A model generated the notes under the pieces. That model saw only the letters and a list, made by a program, of their open reading frames with translations, did no database searches and was not told where the DNA came from. Both the position numbers and the translations under genes were made by a program. From positions 108,390 through 172,389 of the forward strand of contig NZ_JNYQ01000014.1 in the NCBI RefSeq assembly GCF_000717245.1: a DNA stretch of 64,000 nucleotides. Reading direction: 5' to 3'. Shown piece by piece: positions 44,758 through 52,719 of the stretch (the first letter of the stretch is position 1; each line of letters opens with the position of its first letter). The stretch is from Kitasatospora papulosa. Its GTDB lineage: Bacteria > Actinomycetota > Actinomycetes > Streptomycetales > Streptomycetaceae.

Positions 44758-45586
44758 GGAGTTCCCCGGACCGCACCGCGTCCAGGAAGGACACGACGCT
44801 CTGCTCGATCCCGCGCTGGCGGGCCACGGGCACCCAGTCGCCGCGTCGCCGCAGGGTGGGCTGTCCCTTGTGGTCGACGACGTCAGCGAGGTTGAGGACC
44901 TGCCTCTTGGAGTCCTGCCCGGAGACCTCGAGGATCTCCTCCGTCGATCCGTTGAGCCGGTTCATCATGCCGATCGCGGTGAATCCGTCGCCGGACAGCT
45001 GAAGCACCACATGGTGCATGAGGCCCTCGACGGTCCGCGCCCGCACCACGACGTTGGAGACCGGTCCGGGAACCAGGAAGCGCAGGGTGTCGACGACATG
45101 GATGAAGTCGTCGAGCACCATGGTGCGCGGGTCCTCGGGCAGCCCCACCCGGTTCTTCTGCAGGAGGATCAGCTCGCGCGGGTGCTCGGCGCACTGCGCG
45201 TACGACGGGGCGAGCCGTCGGTTGAACCCGACGGCGAGCGAGACCCCGCGTTCCTCGGCGAGGTCCACCAGCCGCTCGGAGTCGGCGAGTTCGTAGGCGA
45301 GCGGCTTGTCGACGTAGGTGGGGACGCCCGCTTCGAGCAGCCGGCCGACGATCTCCGCGTGCACGGCGGTCGGCGCGTGCACGAAGGCGGCGTCGAGCCC
45401 CTGGGCCAGGAGCGAGCCGAGGTCCTCGTGGCACTGCGCCGCGGGGATCCGGTGTGCCCCGGCCATCGCCGTGAGGGTGGCCGGGGTGCGGGTCTGCAGA
45501 TGCAGTTCGACGCCGGGCAGGGTCGTCAGTACCGGCAGATACGCCTTCTGCGCGATGTCGCCGAGTCCGATGCATCCGACCTTCAC
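44681..45586 (-). CDS. Gfo/Idh/MocA-family oxidoreductase
   Basis: 301-residue NAD(P)-dependent dehydrogenase. Rossmann N-terminus VGCIGLGDIAQKAYLPVL, AAFVHAPTAVHAEIVGRLLEAG, and the family motif VDKPLAYELADSERLVDLAEE containing the catalytic-type EKP variant DKP; C-terminal alpha/beta domain follows. Substrate is probably a sugar or inositol derivative but is not assignable. Its 3' end overlaps lnt antiparallel by 77 bp. The 235-bp gap upstream (45587-45821) contains no gene that I can support. Confidence 0.9.
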   Translation of the reverse strand: MKVGCIGLGDIAQKAYLPVLTTLPGVELHLQTRTPATLTAMAGAHRIPAAQCHEDLGSLLAQGLDAAFVHAPTAVHAEIVGRLLEAGVPTYVDKPLAYELADSERLVDLAEERGVSLAVGFNRRLAPSYAQCAEHPRELILLQKNRVGLPEDPRTMVLDDFIHVVDTLRFLVPGPVSNVVVRARTVEGLMHHVVLQLSGDGFTAIGMMNRLNGSTEEILEVSGQDSKRQVLNLADVVDHKGQPTLRRRGDWVPVARQRGIEQSVVSFLDAVRSGELLSARDALETHRLCERVVLDASEQAS

Positions 45587-45821
45587 GAAGCTCTCCCTGT
45601 CGCCTTGACCAGGGCCCTGTCACGGTCGCGTACTCCGCCCTTCCCCGGTTCCGGCAGCATACGTGCGCGGCGGGGGCCGCCGGTCGCGGATCCCGTCGAG
45701 GGTCCGCAGGACGAGGCCCGGGCCGTCGTCGGGTGCGCCGGGCTGTTGCGGGGCGTACTCGGCACCGGCACCGCTGGAAATGCCGGGCCGCGATGATCAC
45801 CGATGCGGGACGATGGCCCCC

Positions 45822-46334
45822 ATGACGACACACGAACGCTCCGCGCCCGCCCTCGACGCCGCCGAACGCACGATGCTGGAGGGTTGGCTGGACTACCACC
45901 GCGCGACCCTGGCCATGAAGTGCGCGGGCCTCACCGACTCCCAGTTGCGCGAGGCGTCCGTGCCCCCGTCGGAGTTCACCCTGCTCGGGCTCGTGAGGCA
46001 CCTGGCCGAGAACGAACGCGGCTGGTTCCGCGAGGTGCTGGCCGGCGAGGAACTGCCACCGATCTACGGGACGGAAGAGGACCCGGACGGGGAGTTCCAC
46101 GTGACCGAGGAGGACACCTGGGAGGAGGCCAGGACCACCTGGGAGACGGAGATCGAGGCCGCCCGGGCGAACGCCGCGAAGCTCGGACTCGACGGACTGT
46201 CCGCCGGCGTGGGAAAGGCGGGCAAGCCCTTCACGCTCCGCTGGATCTACACGCACATGATCGAGGAGTACGCGCGCCACAACGGCCACGCCGACCTCGT
46301 ACGGGAACGGATCGACGGCGCCACCGGCGAGTGA
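45822..46334 (+). CDS. DinB-family protein (DUF664 type)
   Basis: 170-residue four-helix-bundle protein of the DinB/DUF664 superfamily. Metal-ligand histidines are visible in LVRHLAENERGWF and in YARHNGHADLVRE; LDYHRATLAMKCAGL is the usual N-terminal helix. Related actinobacterial proteins are mycothiol-dependent transferases, so thiol transfer or detoxification is possible. ATG 45822 (MTTHERS) or ATG 45813 are both plausible. Confidence 0.9.
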   Translation: MTTHERSAPALDAAERTMLEGWLDYHRATLAMKCAGLTDSQLREASVPPSEFTLLGLVRHLAENERGWFREVLAGEELPPIYGTEEDPDGEFHVTEEDTWEEARTTWETEIEAARANAAKLGLDGLSAGVGKAGKPFTLRWIYTHMIEEYARHNGHADLVRERIDGATGE

Positions 46335-46343
46335 CCGGAAGAC

Positions 46344-46365
46344 CCGGCCGCTGCGAAGCGACCGG
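46344..46365. terminator. Hairpin between convergent DinB and TPR-like genes
   Basis: CCGG-c-CGCT (46344-46352), loop GCGA, AGCG-a-CCGG (46357-46365), eight pairs with one mismatch. It occupies the 36-bp space between the two convergent stop codons. Confidence 0.5.
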
Positions 46366-46370
46366 CCCGC

Positions 46371-46898
46371 TCAGTCCCCGGCCCCGCTCCCCCGCATGCG
46401 CTGCTCCATACGCCCGATGGCGGCCCGCACCCCGCCGCCGTAGCCGTCGTCGCCCAGTACGGCGACCGCGTCCCAGGCCCGGTCGAGGTGGATCCTGGCC
46501 GCCTCGAAGCGCTGCAGCTTCAGATAGCTGCCCGCCAGATGCAGATGGAGCGACGGGACGAGGGCCCGCACGGCGGTCACGTCCCGGTGCTCGTCGGTGT
46601 CCTCGTGAGCGGCGTCCTCCTGCTCGGCGTCCCGGTCCGTGGCCGTCGTCCCGGTCAGGCCCTCCGCGGCCGTCAGTGCCCGCAGGTCCCAGGCCAGCCC
46701 GTCACCGGGGTCGTCCTGGGTGCCCGCCATGTAGTGGGCTAGGGTGCAGCGGTGCAGGGCGTCACCGCTCTCACCGATCTCGGACCAGATGATCCCGAAC
46801 CGCTTGCGGGCCTCCTCCCTGTCCCCCGCGTGGAGCAGCATGACCGCCTGGCCGATCCTGGTCATGACGACGTCCCCCGGCACTTCGCGCCGCTCCAC
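46371..46898 (-). CDS. TPR-like helical protein of unknown function
   Basis: 175-residue protein. Two tetratricopeptide-like helix pairs are visible, AVMLLHAGDREEARKRFGIIW near residue 20 and LHLAGSYLKLQRFEAARIHL near 118, separated by a long Asp/Glu/Thr-rich loop (about 85-110). No catalytic motif. GTG 46898 has GGGAGA 8 nt upstream. Probably a protein-interaction scaffold. Confidence 0.75.
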   Translation of the reverse strand: MERREVPGDVVMTRIGQAVMLLHAGDREEARKRFGIIWSEIGESGDALHRCTLAHYMAGTQDDPGDGLAWDLRALTAAEGLTGTTATDRDAEQEDAAHEDTDEHRDVTAVRALVPSLHLHLAGSYLKLQRFEAARIHLDRAWDAVAVLGDDGYGGGVRAAIGRMEQRMRGSGAGD

Positions 46899-46973
46899 CG
46901 CAGTAGTCTCCCCTGATCACCGCCGGCCTGTTCCGGTGGCTCAGACGCTAGCCGCAGCCACCGGCGATCCTGC

Positions 46974-47693
46974 TCAGGCGCGGGCCGCGGCCTTCGGACG
47001 GGTCACCGGAAGGCCCAGGTCCGGGATCCGCCAGTCGATGGGCTCGTGGCCCTGCGCGGCGACGGCCTCGTTGATCTGGGTGAAGGGCCGGGAGCCGAAC
47101 CACTTCTTGGCGGAGAGCGGCGAGGGGTGCGCACCCTTGACAACCACGTGGCGGTCCTGGTCGATCAGCGGGATCTTCTTCTGGGCGTAGTTGCCCCAGA
47201 GGACGAACACGGCCGGGTCGGGCCGCTCGGCCACCGCACGGATCACCGCGTCGGTGACCTTCTCCCAGCCCTTGGCCTTGTGGGAGTTCGCCTCGCCGCC
47301 GCGGACCGTCAGCACCGCGTTGAGCAGCAGGACGCCCTGCTCGGCCCACGGCATCAGAAAGCCGTTGTCCGGGACGGGCAGGCCGAGCTCGTCGTTCATC
47401 TCCTTGTAGATGTTGCGGAGCGAGGGCGGTGTCCTGACGCCCGGCTGGACCGAGAAGCACAGGCCGTGCCCCTGGCCCTCGCCGTGATAGGGGTCCTGGC
47501 CGAGGATGAGCACCTTCACCCGATCGTAGGGGGTGGCCTCCAGCGCGGCGAAGACCTGCTCACGCGGCGGATACACCGGCCCCCTGGCCCGCTCCTCCTC
47601 GACGAACTCCGTGAGCTCCTTGAAGTAGGGCTTCTGCAGCTCTTCGCCGAGGACGCCGCGCCAGGACTCGGGCAGCAGGTCGGTGTCGGTCAC
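46974..47693 (-). CDS. ung: Uracil-DNA glycosylase, family 1
   Basis: Base-excision-repair enzyme that removes uracil from DNA. Catalytic water-activating motif GQDPYHGEGQ near residue 63 and the HPSPLSAKKWFG minor-groove loop near 190 are intact. GTG 47693 is preferred because GGAGG is 8 nt upstream; GTG 47699, two codons earlier, would leave only 2 nt. The resulting protein is 239 residues, normal for the family. From map order it resembles one of two S. coelicolor ung genes. Confidence 0.95.
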   Translation of the reverse strand: MTDTDLLPESWRGVLGEELQKPYFKELTEFVEEERARGPVYPPREQVFAALEATPYDRVKVLILGQDPYHGEGQGHGLCFSVQPGVRTPPSLRNIYKEMNDELGLPVPDNGFLMPWAEQGVLLLNAVLTVRGGEANSHKAKGWEKVTDAVIRAVAERPDPAVFVLWGNYAQKKIPLIDQDRHVVVKGAHPSPLSAKKWFGSRPFTQINEAVAAQGHEPIDWRIPDLGLPVTRPKAAARA

Positions 47694-47704
47694 GTCCACA
47701 ACCT

Positions 47705-47742
47705 CCGGTAAGCAATCGGTTCTTGCTGACAGAACCTACCGG
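47705..47742. repeat. Nested inverted repeats between solute-binding gene and ung
   Basis: Outer arms CCGGTA (47705-47710) and TACCGG (47737-47742) enclose a perfect inner pair GGTTCT-N7-AGAACC (47718-47736). It lies 42 nt beyond the solute-binding protein's stop codon and 11 nt before the ung start on the minus strand, so it may be a terminator or a ung operator. It does not have the orientation of a GAAC-N4-GTTC LexA box. Confidence 0.5.
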
Positions 47743-47784
47743 GGAGCACTGACAACCGGCCCGCCGAGCCCGTAGGCAGCGCTC

Positions 47785-49365
47785 CTACCAGCTGGTCTTG
47801 CGGTAGAGCTCCCACATCTGCATGACCGTCTGGGGGTCGAGGGCGCGCTCGCCGCCGCCGATGTCCTCGCCGGCCGCCACGTAGAGCTTGCCCTGCCACA
47901 GGGGCAGCAGCCGAACGTCCTTGACGAGGATGTCCTGGGCCCGCTTGAACTGGTCGGACACGGCACCGCGGTCGCTCTCCTTGCGGGAGGACGGCAGCAG
48001 CTCACGGGTGATCTCGTTACTCAGGTACGGAGTACCGGTGACGCTGTCCGGGCCGACGAACGGGGCGACGAAGTTGTCCGGGTCGGGGAAGTCGGGGAAC
48101 CAGCCACGGCCGAAGACCGGATAGGCCCCCTTGTTGAAGCCTTCCTGGAAGGACTTCCACGGTGCGCTCCTCAGCGTGATCCGGAAGAGGCCGGACGCCT
48201 CGAGCTGGCGCTTCAGCTCGGCGAACTCGGTCGCGGTGGAGGATCCGTAGCGGTCGGTGGTGTACCAGAAGGTCATCTTGACCGGTGCGGTGATCCCCGC
48301 CTCGGAGAGCAGTTCCCTGGCCTTGGCGACGTCCGGGTCGCCGTAGGTGTCGAAGAAACTGGTGGCGTGTCCCGCGATGCCCTTCGGGACCATGGAGTAG
48401 AGCGGCTCGGCGGTGCCCCGGTAGACCTTGGCGACGAGCGCGTCGCGGTTCACCAGCTGTGCGACGGCCTGCCGGACGGCGAGCTTCCCGGCGGCAGGAT
48501 CCTTGGGGTTGAAGACGAGGAAGCGGATGTCGGCGCCCACCGACTCGACGATCTGCAGACCGTTGTTGTCCTTCTTGTTGTCCTCGAGGCCGATGACCTC
48601 CTCGGCTGTCAGACCGCGGTAGGTGGCGTCGATCTCCTTGCTCTTCAACGCCTCCACCATGGGTTCCGAGTCGTCGAAGTAGCGGATCGTGACCGCGCTG
48701 TTCTTACGGTCGGCGAACCCCTTGTAGCCGGGGTTCTTGGTCAGCTCGGCCTGCTTGCCCTGTTCGTACGAGTCCAGGACGTACGGCCCCGAACCGGTGA
48801 CCTTGCCGTCGTCGCGGATCCGGTCCGCCGGGTACTCGCCGGGAGGGACGATCGACATCGCGGGAGTGGCCAGGATGAAGGGGAAGGTGGCGTCCGCCTT
48901 GGCGAGGTGGAAGATGACCTCGTCGTCGCCCTTGGTCTCCACCCGGTCCAGAGATCCGAGGAGGCCGGCCGGGCCGCCCTTGACCTTGATCGTCTTGATC
49001 CGGTCGATGGAGTACTTCACGGTCTCGGCGTCGATCTTGTCGCCGTTGGAGAACTTCAGGCCCGGTCGGAGCGTGCACCGGTACGCCATGCTCGAGGAGT
49101 CGGTGAAGCCGCATTCCTCGGCAGCGTCGGGCTCGGGGCTGGTACTGCCGGTCGGGAAGCTCACCAGTGTCTGGAAGACGTTCCTCATCAACTCCCAGGA
49201 ACCGTCCCAGGCCGCTGCCGGATCGAGGGTCGAGGGGGAGCTCGTCGTCCCGACCGATATCCGCTGTTCCGTCTCCGAACCGCTGTCGGGCAACAGACCG
49301 CAACCGGCCAGCAGAGTAAGGGAGGCAAGGGCTGCAGAGGCCTGCAGTCTGGACCGGTAGAACAC
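47785..49365 (-). CDS. Extracellular solute-binding lipoprotein, family 5 (peptide/nickel type)
   Basis: 526-residue ABC substrate-binding lipoprotein. Signal peptide with lipobox LLAGC (TLLAGCGLLPDSGSE), then the SBP_bac_5 fold: RISVGTTSSPSTLDPAAAWD, YRCTLRPGLKFSNGDKIDAE, KVTGSGPYVLDSY, AVRQAVAQLVNRDALV and SWxxDFPDP-type FGRGWFPDFPDPDNF. GTG 49365 is chosen because GAGGAG lies 7 nt upstream. No permease or ATPase genes flank it, so it is an orphan receptor that must use a transporter elsewhere or serve in sensing. Oligopeptides are the likely ligands. Confidence 0.92.
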   Translation of the reverse strand: MFYRSRLQASAALASLTLLAGCGLLPDSGSETEQRISVGTTSSPSTLDPAAAWDGSWELMRNVFQTLVSFPTGSTSPEPDAAEECGFTDSSSMAYRCTLRPGLKFSNGDKIDAETVKYSIDRIKTIKVKGGPAGLLGSLDRVETKGDDEVIFHLAKADATFPFILATPAMSIVPPGEYPADRIRDDGKVTGSGPYVLDSYEQGKQAELTKNPGYKGFADRKNSAVTIRYFDDSEPMVEALKSKEIDATYRGLTAEEVIGLEDNKKDNNGLQIVESVGADIRFLVFNPKDPAAGKLAVRQAVAQLVNRDALVAKVYRGTAEPLYSMVPKGIAGHATSFFDTYGDPDVAKARELLSEAGITAPVKMTFWYTTDRYGSSTATEFAELKRQLEASGLFRITLRSAPWKSFQEGFNKGAYPVFGRGWFPDFPDPDNFVAPFVGPDSVTGTPYLSNEITRELLPSSRKESDRGAVSDQFKRAQDILVKDVRLLPLWQGKLYVAAGEDIGGGERALDPQTVMQMWELYRKTSW

Positions 49366-49412
49366 GTGCACGCTCCTCGATCGGCCTTGGGGTCGGCAGA
49401 CCATACCGCAAG

Positions 49413-49446
49413 GCCTCGCCAGGACAACCCGCAGGACTGGCGAGGC
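49413..49446 (-). terminator. 10-bp inverted repeat after the fabG-like pair
   Basis: GCCTCGCCAG (49413-49422), 14-nt loop, CTGGCGAGGC (49437-49446), perfect. It lies 37 nt after the second reductase stop and 47 nt before the solute-binding protein start on the same strand. Either a terminator or an operator for the downstream gene. Confidence 0.6.
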
Positions 49447-49483
49447 ACTTGAGGCAATCGGGGCCAAACTGGCGCAGTCCCGG

Positions 49484-50239
49484 TCAGCCCACTCCGGCGT
49501 TGAGGAAGATGCCGCCGTCGACCACCAGTGTCTGGCCCGTGACCCAGTCGGACTGCTCCGAGGTGAGGAACGCCGCCGCACCGCCGATGTCCTGCGGGAC
49601 ACCGAGCCGGCCCAGCGGGTACGCCGCCGCCGCCTCGGCCTCACGGCCCTCGTACAGCGCCTCCGCGAACTTGGTCTTCACCACGGCCGGGGCGATCGCG
49701 TTGACCCGCACGACCGGCGCGAACTCGTGCGCCAGCTGGAGGGTCAGGTTGACCATGGCCGCCTTGCTCATGCCGTAGGCGCCGATGAACGGGGAGGCGG
49801 AGACCCCCGCGACCGAGGCGATGTTGACGATCGCCCCGCCGTTCTCCCTCTGCCAGGCCTTCCAGGTCTGCTGGGCGAACCCGAGCGCCGAGATCACGTT
49901 GGTCTCGTAGACCTTGCGGGCCACGTTGAGGTCCAGCTCGGCCATGGGCCCGAAGACGGGGTTCGTCCCCGCGTTGTTGACCAGGTAGTCGACCCTGCCG
50001 AAGGCCTCCATCGCGCGCTCGACGGCCGCGGCCTGGTGGGCCTCGTCGTGCGCCTTGCCCGCGATGCCGACGGCCCGGTCGGCGCCGAGCCTCTCGACGG
50101 CCTCCTTCAGCGCGTCCTCGCCGCGCCCCGTGATGACCACACGGTCACCCCGGGCGACGAGCGCCTCGGCGATGCCGTAGCCGATGCCCCGGCTCGCGCC
50201 CGTGATGAGCGCGACCTTGCCGCTGTCCTGCACAGTCAT
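49484..50239 (-). CDS. SDR-family oxidoreductase (FabG-like)
   Basis: 251-residue short-chain dehydrogenase: cofactor loop GASRGIGYG, NNAG in DYLVNNAGTNPVFG, catalytic Ser in IVNIASVAG and YxxxK in YGMSKAA. The NADP-type loop has an Arg (ITGRGED). Lies 22 bp after the next reductase on the same strand, forming a two-gene operon. The pair recalls adjacent 3-oxoacyl-ACP reductase-like genes in S. coelicolor; substrate may be a 3-oxoacyl-CoA or -ACP. Confidence 0.92.
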   Translation of the reverse strand: MTVQDSGKVALITGASRGIGYGIAEALVARGDRVVITGRGEDALKEAVERLGADRAVGIAGKAHDEAHQAAAVERAMEAFGRVDYLVNNAGTNPVFGPMAELDLNVARKVYETNVISALGFAQQTWKAWQRENGGAIVNIASVAGVSASPFIGAYGMSKAAMVNLTLQLAHEFAPVVRVNAIAPAVVKTKFAEALYEGREAEAAAAYPLGRLGVPQDIGGAAAFLTSEQSDWVTGQTLVVDGGIFLNAGVG

Positions 50240-50261
50240 GGTGTCCGTTGCCCTTCCGGGG

Positions 50262-51023
50262 TCAGTTGAGCGGTCCGCCGGCGACGTACATGACCTGTCC
50301 GGACACGAAGCCCGCGTCGTCGCCGGTGAAGAACGCGATGGCGTTGGCGATGTCCTCGGGGTGCCCCACACGCTGCACGGGGATCTGCGTGGCCGCGGCG
50401 GCCTGGAACTCCTCGAAGCCCATGCCGACCCGGGCCGCGGTCTGGGCGGTCATCTCGGTGACGATGAAGCCGGGGGCGACGGCGTTGGCGGTCACACCGA
50501 ACTTGCCGAGTTCCTTGGCGAGCGTCTTGGTGAAGCCCTGGAGTCCGGCCTTGACCGCGGAGTAGTTCGCCTGGCCCCGGTTGCCCAGCGCCGAGGAGGA
50601 GGAGAGCGAGACGATGCGGCCGAACTTGGCCTCGACCATGTGCGACTGGACGGCCTTGGCCATCAGGAACGCGCCCTTGAGGTGGACGTTCATCACGAGG
50701 TCCCAGTCGGACTCGCTCATCTTGAAGAGCAGGTTGTCGCGGAGCACGCCCGCGTTGTTGACGAGGATCGTCGGTGCGCCGAGCTCGGCGGCCACCCGCG
50801 CCACGGCGGCCTCCACCTGGGCACTGTCCGACACATCGCAGCCGACGGCGAGGGCCTTGCCCCCGGCGGCGGTGATCTTCTCGACCGTGTCCTTGCACGC
50901 CGCCTCGTCGAGGTCGAGTACGGCGACGGCGCGGCCCTCGGCCGCCAGGCGTACGGCGGTGGCGGCGCCGATGCCCCGTGCCGCTCCCGTCACGATGGCG
51001 ACGCGCTGCTCGGTGGTAGACAT
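50262..51023 (-). CDS. fabG: 3-oxoacyl-ACP reductase FabG-like
   Basis: 253-residue SDR reductase. TGAARGIGAAT (cofactor loop), CDVSDSAQ, ILVNNAGVLRDNLLFKM (typical FabG VLRD), Ser in IVSLSSSSA, YSAVKAG catalytic motif, and VAPGFIVTEMT. The GFIVTEMT and LRDNLLFK features make FabG activity likely, though not as the housekeeping fatty-acid gene, which sits elsewhere. An inverted repeat of TetR-operator form lies 58 bp upstream of the start. Confidence 0.9.
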   Translation of the reverse strand: MSTTEQRVAIVTGAARGIGAATAVRLAAEGRAVAVLDLDEAACKDTVEKITAAGGKALAVGCDVSDSAQVEAAVARVAAELGAPTILVNNAGVLRDNLLFKMSESDWDLVMNVHLKGAFLMAKAVQSHMVEAKFGRIVSLSSSSALGNRGQANYSAVKAGLQGFTKTLAKELGKFGVTANAVAPGFIVTEMTAQTAARVGMGFEEFQAAAATQIPVQRVGHPEDIANAIAFFTGDDAGFVSGQVMYVAGGPLN

Positions 51024-51080
51024 GCTTGGTTCTCCTCGCCCTTGGATCGCGGCTCAGCGGACGTCAGGAAGTTCCCGATA

Positions 51081-51098
51081 ACTGAGCAACCGCTTAGT
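51081..51098. promoter_or_regulatory. TetR-type operator ACTGAGC-AACC-GCTTAGT
   Basis: Inverted repeat with 6 of 7 arm positions matched and a 4-bp centre, 58-75 bp upstream of the fabG start. Sites of the form CTAAGC-N4-GCTTAG are used by several actinobacterial TetR regulators of acyl-CoA metabolism. No tetR gene is in the window, so the regulator would act from elsewhere. Confidence 0.5.
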
Positions 51099-51179
51099 AC
51101 CTTCAGCAGACGAGACGCTAGAAGCCCTGGCACCCGGTGTCAACGGCACACGGGGGCGCGGGCGCATGTCACACCGGAC

Positions 51180-51212
51180 GGCGCCGTGGCCGCGTACGTC
51201 ACGGACGGCGCC
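51180..51212 (-). terminator. Hairpin after the DUF3037 gene
   Basis: GGCGCCGT (51180-51187) pairs with ACGGCGCC (51205-51212) around a 17-nt loop, 13 nt beyond the DUF3037 stop codon on the minus strand. Confidence 0.45.
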
Positions 51213-51225
51213 GCCGGTGCCGGAA

Positions 51226-51609
51226 TCAGCGCACCAGCAGGTCGAGCAGACGCTCGATCTCGGCTTCCGGGTCCAGGGTGAGCCCGCTGTGCACGGTGCC
51301 CGGCTGGACGACCGTGGAGCGCGGAGCGATCAGCCAGCGGAAGCGTCGGCCGGGGTCGTCCCCGGCCGCCTGGCCCGCCGTGTCGCCGCCGCCGCAGACC
51401 CCCTCGACCGCGCGCAGGGCCGCCTGGACACCCACCACGTCGGCGTGCGGGTCCAGGGCCCTGAGCTTGCGCTCGTCCAGGTGGGTGCGCGCGGCGACGA
51501 AGGACTTCGCGCGGCAGTAGACCAGTACGCCCGCGTTGAAGCACTCGCCGCGCTCGACCCGGGGCACGACGCGCAGGACCGCGTACTCGAAGACGTCGCG
51601 TGTACTCAT
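51226..51609 (-). CDS. DUF3037 family protein
   Basis: 127-residue protein. FEYAVLRVVPRVERGECFNAGVLVYC is the signature of DUF3037 (an N-terminal Y/R-rich strand pair with ERGE-FNAGV). Function unknown. Its ATG overlaps the stop of the HipA-like gene by 4 nt (51606-51609), giving coupled translation. Genes of this family are often found next to HipA-like kinases, so they probably work together. Confidence 0.87.
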   Translation of the reverse strand: MSTRDVFEYAVLRVVPRVERGECFNAGVLVYCRAKSFVAARTHLDERKLRALDPHADVVGVQAALRAVEGVCGGGDTAGQAAGDDPGRRFRWLIAPRSTVVQPGTVHSGLTLDPEAEIERLLDLLVR

Positions 51610-52490
51610 CGGCCGCTGCCCTCGCCGTTCCGTCCGGTGTCCGCCCGCGCGGCACGGTCCTCGTCCGCGGGGTTCGGCCGCGGGGCAAGACGTTCCGCGA
51701 GCCAGCCGGGGGCCCGCGAGGGCTGCGTCTTCGTGGGCTCCCCGATGGAGATCCGCTCGTGGATGCTCCCGGCGCGCGCGAGCAGCGGCTCCATATAGGC
51801 CCGCCGCAACAGGTCCGTGGTCGCGAATCCAGGTTCTCCGGCGAGCCACTCGTCCGGTACCCCGGCGGCCACCTCGGTGAGCAGTTCCTCGGTGACCAGC
51901 GGCGCGAGCTCGGCGGCGGCCGCCTCGATGTCGGGACCGAACGGCGCGAGGACGTGGTCGGAGGCGTTGTACGGCTTCGCCGCGGAGGCCTGGGCACCTG
52001 GCCAGTTGTGGTGCCAGATCATGGTGGCCCCGTGGTCGATCAGCCAGAGATCGCCGTGCCAGACCAGCATGTTGGGGTTCCGCCACGAGCGGTCCACGTT
52101 GTTGATCAGTGCGTCGAACCAGACGATCTTCCCGGCCTCCGCCGGATCCACCTGGTAGGCCAGCGGATCGAAGCCCAGCGAGCCGGGCAGGTAGTCCATG
52201 CCGAGGTTCAGCCCGCCGCTGGCCTTGAGGAGCTCCTGGACCTCCTGGTCCGGTTCGGCGAGACCGATGACGGGGTCGAGCTGCATGGTCACCAGCTCCG
52301 GCACGCGCAGCCCGAGCCTCCTGCCGAGCTCGCCGCAGACGACCTCCGCGACCAGGGTCTTGCGCCCCTGCCCCGCCCCGGTGAACTTCATGACGTACGT
52401 GCCGAGGTCGTCGGCCTCGACGATCCCGGGGAGCGAGCCGCCTTCACGCAGGGGCGTGACATAGCGGGTCGCGACGACCTCTCTCAACAC
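51606..52490 (-). CDS. HipA-like kinase domain protein
   Basis: About 294 residues, related to HipA-type Ser/Thr kinases. Seen: DDLGTYVMKFTGAGQGRKTLVAEV (P-loop/lysine region), WFDALINNVDRSWRNPNML (catalytic Asp/Asn, HipA D-x-x-x-x-N type) and WLIDHGATMIWHHN (metal-binding DFG-like LIDHG). It lacks the N-terminal HipA subdomain and there is no HipB-type antitoxin gene next to it; DUF3037 takes that place. GTG 52490 or TTG 52487 may be the start; the region has only a GGAGAA directly before them. Compared with E. coli HipA (440 residues) it is a short, minimal form. Confidence 0.8.
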   Translation of the reverse strand: MLREVVATRYVTPLREGGSLPGIVEADDLGTYVMKFTGAGQGRKTLVAEVVCGELGRRLGLRVPELVTMQLDPVIGLAEPDQEVQELLKASGGLNLGMDYLPGSLGFDPLAYQVDPAEAGKIVWFDALINNVDRSWRNPNMLVWHGDLWLIDHGATMIWHHNWPGAQASAAKPYNASDHVLAPFGPDIEAAAAELAPLVTEELLTEVAAGVPDEWLAGEPGFATTDLLRRAYMEPLLARAGSIHERISIGEPTKTQPSRAPGWLAERLAPRPNPADEDRAARADTGRNGEGSGR

Positions 52491-52643
52491 TTCTCCGGGC
52501 CACCCATCTCTTCGGCTGTGCGATCCATGGACTGCTTCACGGGTGCGATGACGGAAGCCGCCCGTGGGCCGCTCCTCGACACGAGGGTTCCCGGCCCGGG
52601 ATCGGGTCCCGTGCACCGCTTCCCGGCGGTCCTGCGGCGGCAG

Positions 52644-52669
52644 CGTGCCGGACCGCACGCTCCGGCACG
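52644..52669 (-). terminator. 9-bp hairpin between the phosphatase and HipA-like genes
   Basis: CGTGCCGGA (52644-52652), 8-nt loop, TCCGGCACG (52661-52669), perfect. On the minus strand it begins 51 nt after the phosphatase stop and ends about 150 nt before the HipA-like start; it makes these separate transcripts. Confidence 0.65.
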
Positions 52670-52719
52670 AAGAGAACAGAGTAACCGAGGGTGATCGCGG
52701 GCCGGGAGCGTCCGGCCGT

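Noticed and set aside
45587..45821. An 82-codon minus-strand frame in the gap before the DinB gene
   Set aside because: Pro/Arg/Ser-rich shadow with no start signal; it overlaps the start of the DinB gene.
47705..47742. LexA/SOS box upstream of ung
   Set aside because: The arms are GGTTCT...AGAACC, the reverse of GAAC-N4-GTTC, and the spacer is 7.
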